A stretch of DNA of 64,000 nt from Fusibacillus kribbianus (lineage in GTDB: Bacteria; Bacillota; Clostridia; Lachnospirales; Lachnospiraceae): positions 23,945 through 87,944 of the forward strand of contig NZ_JASGBQ010000008.1 in assembly GCF_030053595.1 (NCBI RefSeq), written 5' to 3'. The translations under genes and the position numbers were made by a program. Shown one piece after another: positions 62,892-64,000 of this stretch (position 1 is its first letter; each line of letters starts with the position of its first letter). Under the pieces are notes generated by a model, which saw only the letters and a program-made list of their open reading frames with translations, was not told the origin of the DNA and ran no database searches.

Positions 62892-63524
62892 TCAGTTCTT
62901 TGAAAGATGGCGTTTTTCAATCTCTAATGTTATGAAGGTAGCAGTCATCAGATAGAGGACGGCGATGACACATTCCAAAGCAAGCGAATTGATAGGGCGA
63001 GGATAAAAATGTACTAACGCACTTACCAACAGTCTAACCGGGAAGTATGTGCCTAACCATGCAGAGACTTTATAAAACCGCTTGCGGAATTGCACTGTTC
63101 TCTCATTCTGCTCATTTGCCTTTTTTTGATATGCGTATTCAAAGCCTCCAACCATAGCAATAAAAGGAATAAAACTTAGGACACCAAAGAAAATGTTTTG
63201 CAGGATCATAACAGACATGAATTGAATGATCAACACCATCACTTCAAGAGTGATCAAAAAAATCATGATCTGGTGGATGCCGTCCGTTTTGACTTCCTTA
63301 ACTTTCGGCAGGTCATTGTCGCTTTGGTATTCATCATTTAGCAAGTAGTCTGTTGTAACCTGAAACAGCCTACTGAGTTGAAGAATGTTTGTTGCATCTG
63401 GCATAGCTGTTCCCATTTCCCAACGGGAAATGGCTTGCCTTGATACGCCCAGCTTATCAGCTAACTCTTCCTGTGACATTCCATTGGACTTTCTCAACCT
63501 AACAATCTTATCTGATAATTTCAT
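62892..63524 (-). CDS. Membrane-anchored XRE family regulator
   Basis: A 210-residue protein from ATG at 63524 (AAAGGAGGATTTCATT upstream). The N-terminal HTH is GMSQEELADKLGVSRQAISRWE. It is followed by a linker and four hydrophobic segments (IMIFLITLEVMVLIIQFMSVMIL and on). Such XRE-transmembrane proteins are common in Firmicutes and may sense membrane or envelope signals. It lies between DUF3847 and the oriT. Confidence 0.85.
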   Translation of the reverse strand: MKLSDKIVRLRKSNGMSQEELADKLGVSRQAISRWEMGTAMPDATNILQLSRLFQVTTDYLLNDEYQSDNDLPKVKEVKTDGIHQIMIFLITLEVMVLIIQFMSVMILQNIFFGVLSFIPFIAMVGGFEYAYQKKANEQNERTVQFRKRFYKVSAWLGTYFPVRLLVSALVHFYPRPINSLALECVIAVLYLMTATFITLEIEKRHLSKN

Positions 63525-63802
63525 AATGAAATCCTCCTTTGATTTGGTGATTTCATTATAGCAATGAACGCTTTCAGCCACCACCACTTCAAGTTTACAT
63601 TTCCGCAACATAACTTTACGCTGTGTTTTTACTTGCTGGCGGCGAACAGCATTTCATGCTGTTTGCGGACGGCAAGTCCACAGGGGATAGCCGCTTTAGC
63701 GGCGCAAGGGGGTGTAGCCACCTTGACGGAACGAAGTGACGCAACATTCTCGATCATGCAGTTTTCTTCTGCTGACGGAGAATGAAGCTCCGCAGGACGC
63801 AC

Positions 63803-63845
63803 ATACTCCCGGTAGGAGAGTATAGAAGTGCGCCCTTTAGTTCCT
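63803..63845 (+). other. Candidate oriT of IME-D
   Basis: The hairpin ATACTCCC-GGTA-GGAGAGTAT (63803-63823) is followed by AGAAGTGCGCCCTTTAG, with TGCGCCCTT at 63829-63837, then a CCCTTTAG/CTAAAGGG hairpin (63832-63850). It has the same architecture as the oriTs at 23583 and 39583. The rest of 63525-63882 is rich in short inverted repeats and has no gene. Confidence 0.7.
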
Positions 63846-63882
63846 AAAGGGATTTTATCAGTGCGACAAACTGAAAGTGAAC

Positions 63883-64000
63883 AAAATCGCTGCGCGATGG
63901 CCTGCCAAGGCTGTGGCGCAGCTTTTTACTTTTTCTAAAAAAGGCAGTGACAGGATTGTCCCAAGATAGTATTGTTAAAGTACCACCAATAACAAACTTC
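63883..64000 (+). mobile_element. Second IS91-like copy, left end (cut by window end)
   Basis: 118 bases identical to 18720-18837, again directly after GAAC (63879-63882). The flanks also share ACAAACTG upstream. The rest of the copy, with the recombinase and transposase genes, would lie to the right of the window. Confidence 0.88.

Larger units (their letters stand above)
58765..64000. mobile_element. IME-D: mobilizable element abutting traG (extends beyond window)
   Basis: It starts where traG breaks off (about 58762). Contents: TnpW, primase/helicase, MobA/MobL relaxase, DUF3847, XRE and oriT, then the second IS91-like copy. No recombinase lies between TnpW and traG, where the related elements have one, so this end has probably suffered a deletion. 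Confidence 0.55.

Overview
The window is a stack of mobile elements nested inside an integrative conjugative element (ICE) of the Tn1549/CTn type, as found in gut Clostridia (Lachnospiraceae/Oscillospiraceae-like Firmicutes). The evidence is the canonical ICE module (TopB, DUF4366, DUF4315, NlpC/P60-CHAP, DNA methyltransferase, VirB4, PrgI, VirB6, Maff2, TraG), large serine recombinases with zinc ribbons, TnpV/TnpW/VLP accessory proteins, Tet(W), and strong AGGAGG ribosome binding sites. No rRNA, tRNA or ordinary chromosomal housekeeping gene was seen. The host species cannot be named.

Layout: (1) 159-12120: a plus-strand serine recombinase, then the minus-strand ICE transfer module ending in the 3' part of maff2. 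(2) The 5' part of maff2 and a truncated traG lie at 57543-58761, so about 45 kb sits inside maff2. (3) That insert begins with IME-A (12121 to about 25.8 kb: recombinase, VapE-like helicase, CHC2 primase, MobA/MobL relaxase, oriT, DUF3847, RepA-like, XRE). IME-A is interrupted at about 18.1-23.4 kb by cargo: a P-loop kinase, an IS91-like element and an Lsa-type ABC-F gene with a leader peptide. (4) IME-B (about 25.8-57.5 kb) carries lnu and tet(W), a MobP/MobC mobilization set and replication genes. Its own recombinase is cut in two: codons 1-33 lie at 48034-48132 and the rest at 27280-28800. (5) The 19.2 kb between these halves (28801-48033) is IME-C. It carries a seven-gene exopolysaccharide-type operon, a small serine recombinase, a MobA/MobL relaxase with oriT, a ParM/ParR pair, a 688-residue recombinase and a RhuM gene. 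(6) Right of traG, IME-D (from about 58765) has TnpW, a primase/helicase, a MobA/MobL relaxase, DUF3847, a membrane-anchored XRE regulator and an oriT. The window ends in the first 118 bases of a second IS91-like copy identical to the first.

The most interesting part is the exopolysaccharide operon (29004-36656: GH16, VTC-like, DUF4956, CotH, GH-A-like glycosidase, small membrane protein, processive GT2). A near-consensus sigma-A promoter (36773-36801) lies between two 29-base near-palindromic sites whose central dinucleotides are GT and AC. A Hin/resolvase-type serine recombinase gene starts its 3' end beside the second site. This looks like an invertible promoter, that is, a phase-variable surface polysaccharide operon carried on a mobilizable element that has integrated inside another element's recombinase gene.

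Mobilization: four candidate oriTs share a hairpin followed by TGCGCCCTT, which matches the RSF1010-type nic core. This suggests several elements that could use one conjugation machine. The host ICE itself looks disabled here (maff2 split, traG truncated). Three antibiotic resistance determinants are present: an lsa-type ABC-F, an lnu-type lincosamide nucleotidyltransferase and tet(W). The tet(W) and lsa leaders both show attenuation structures.
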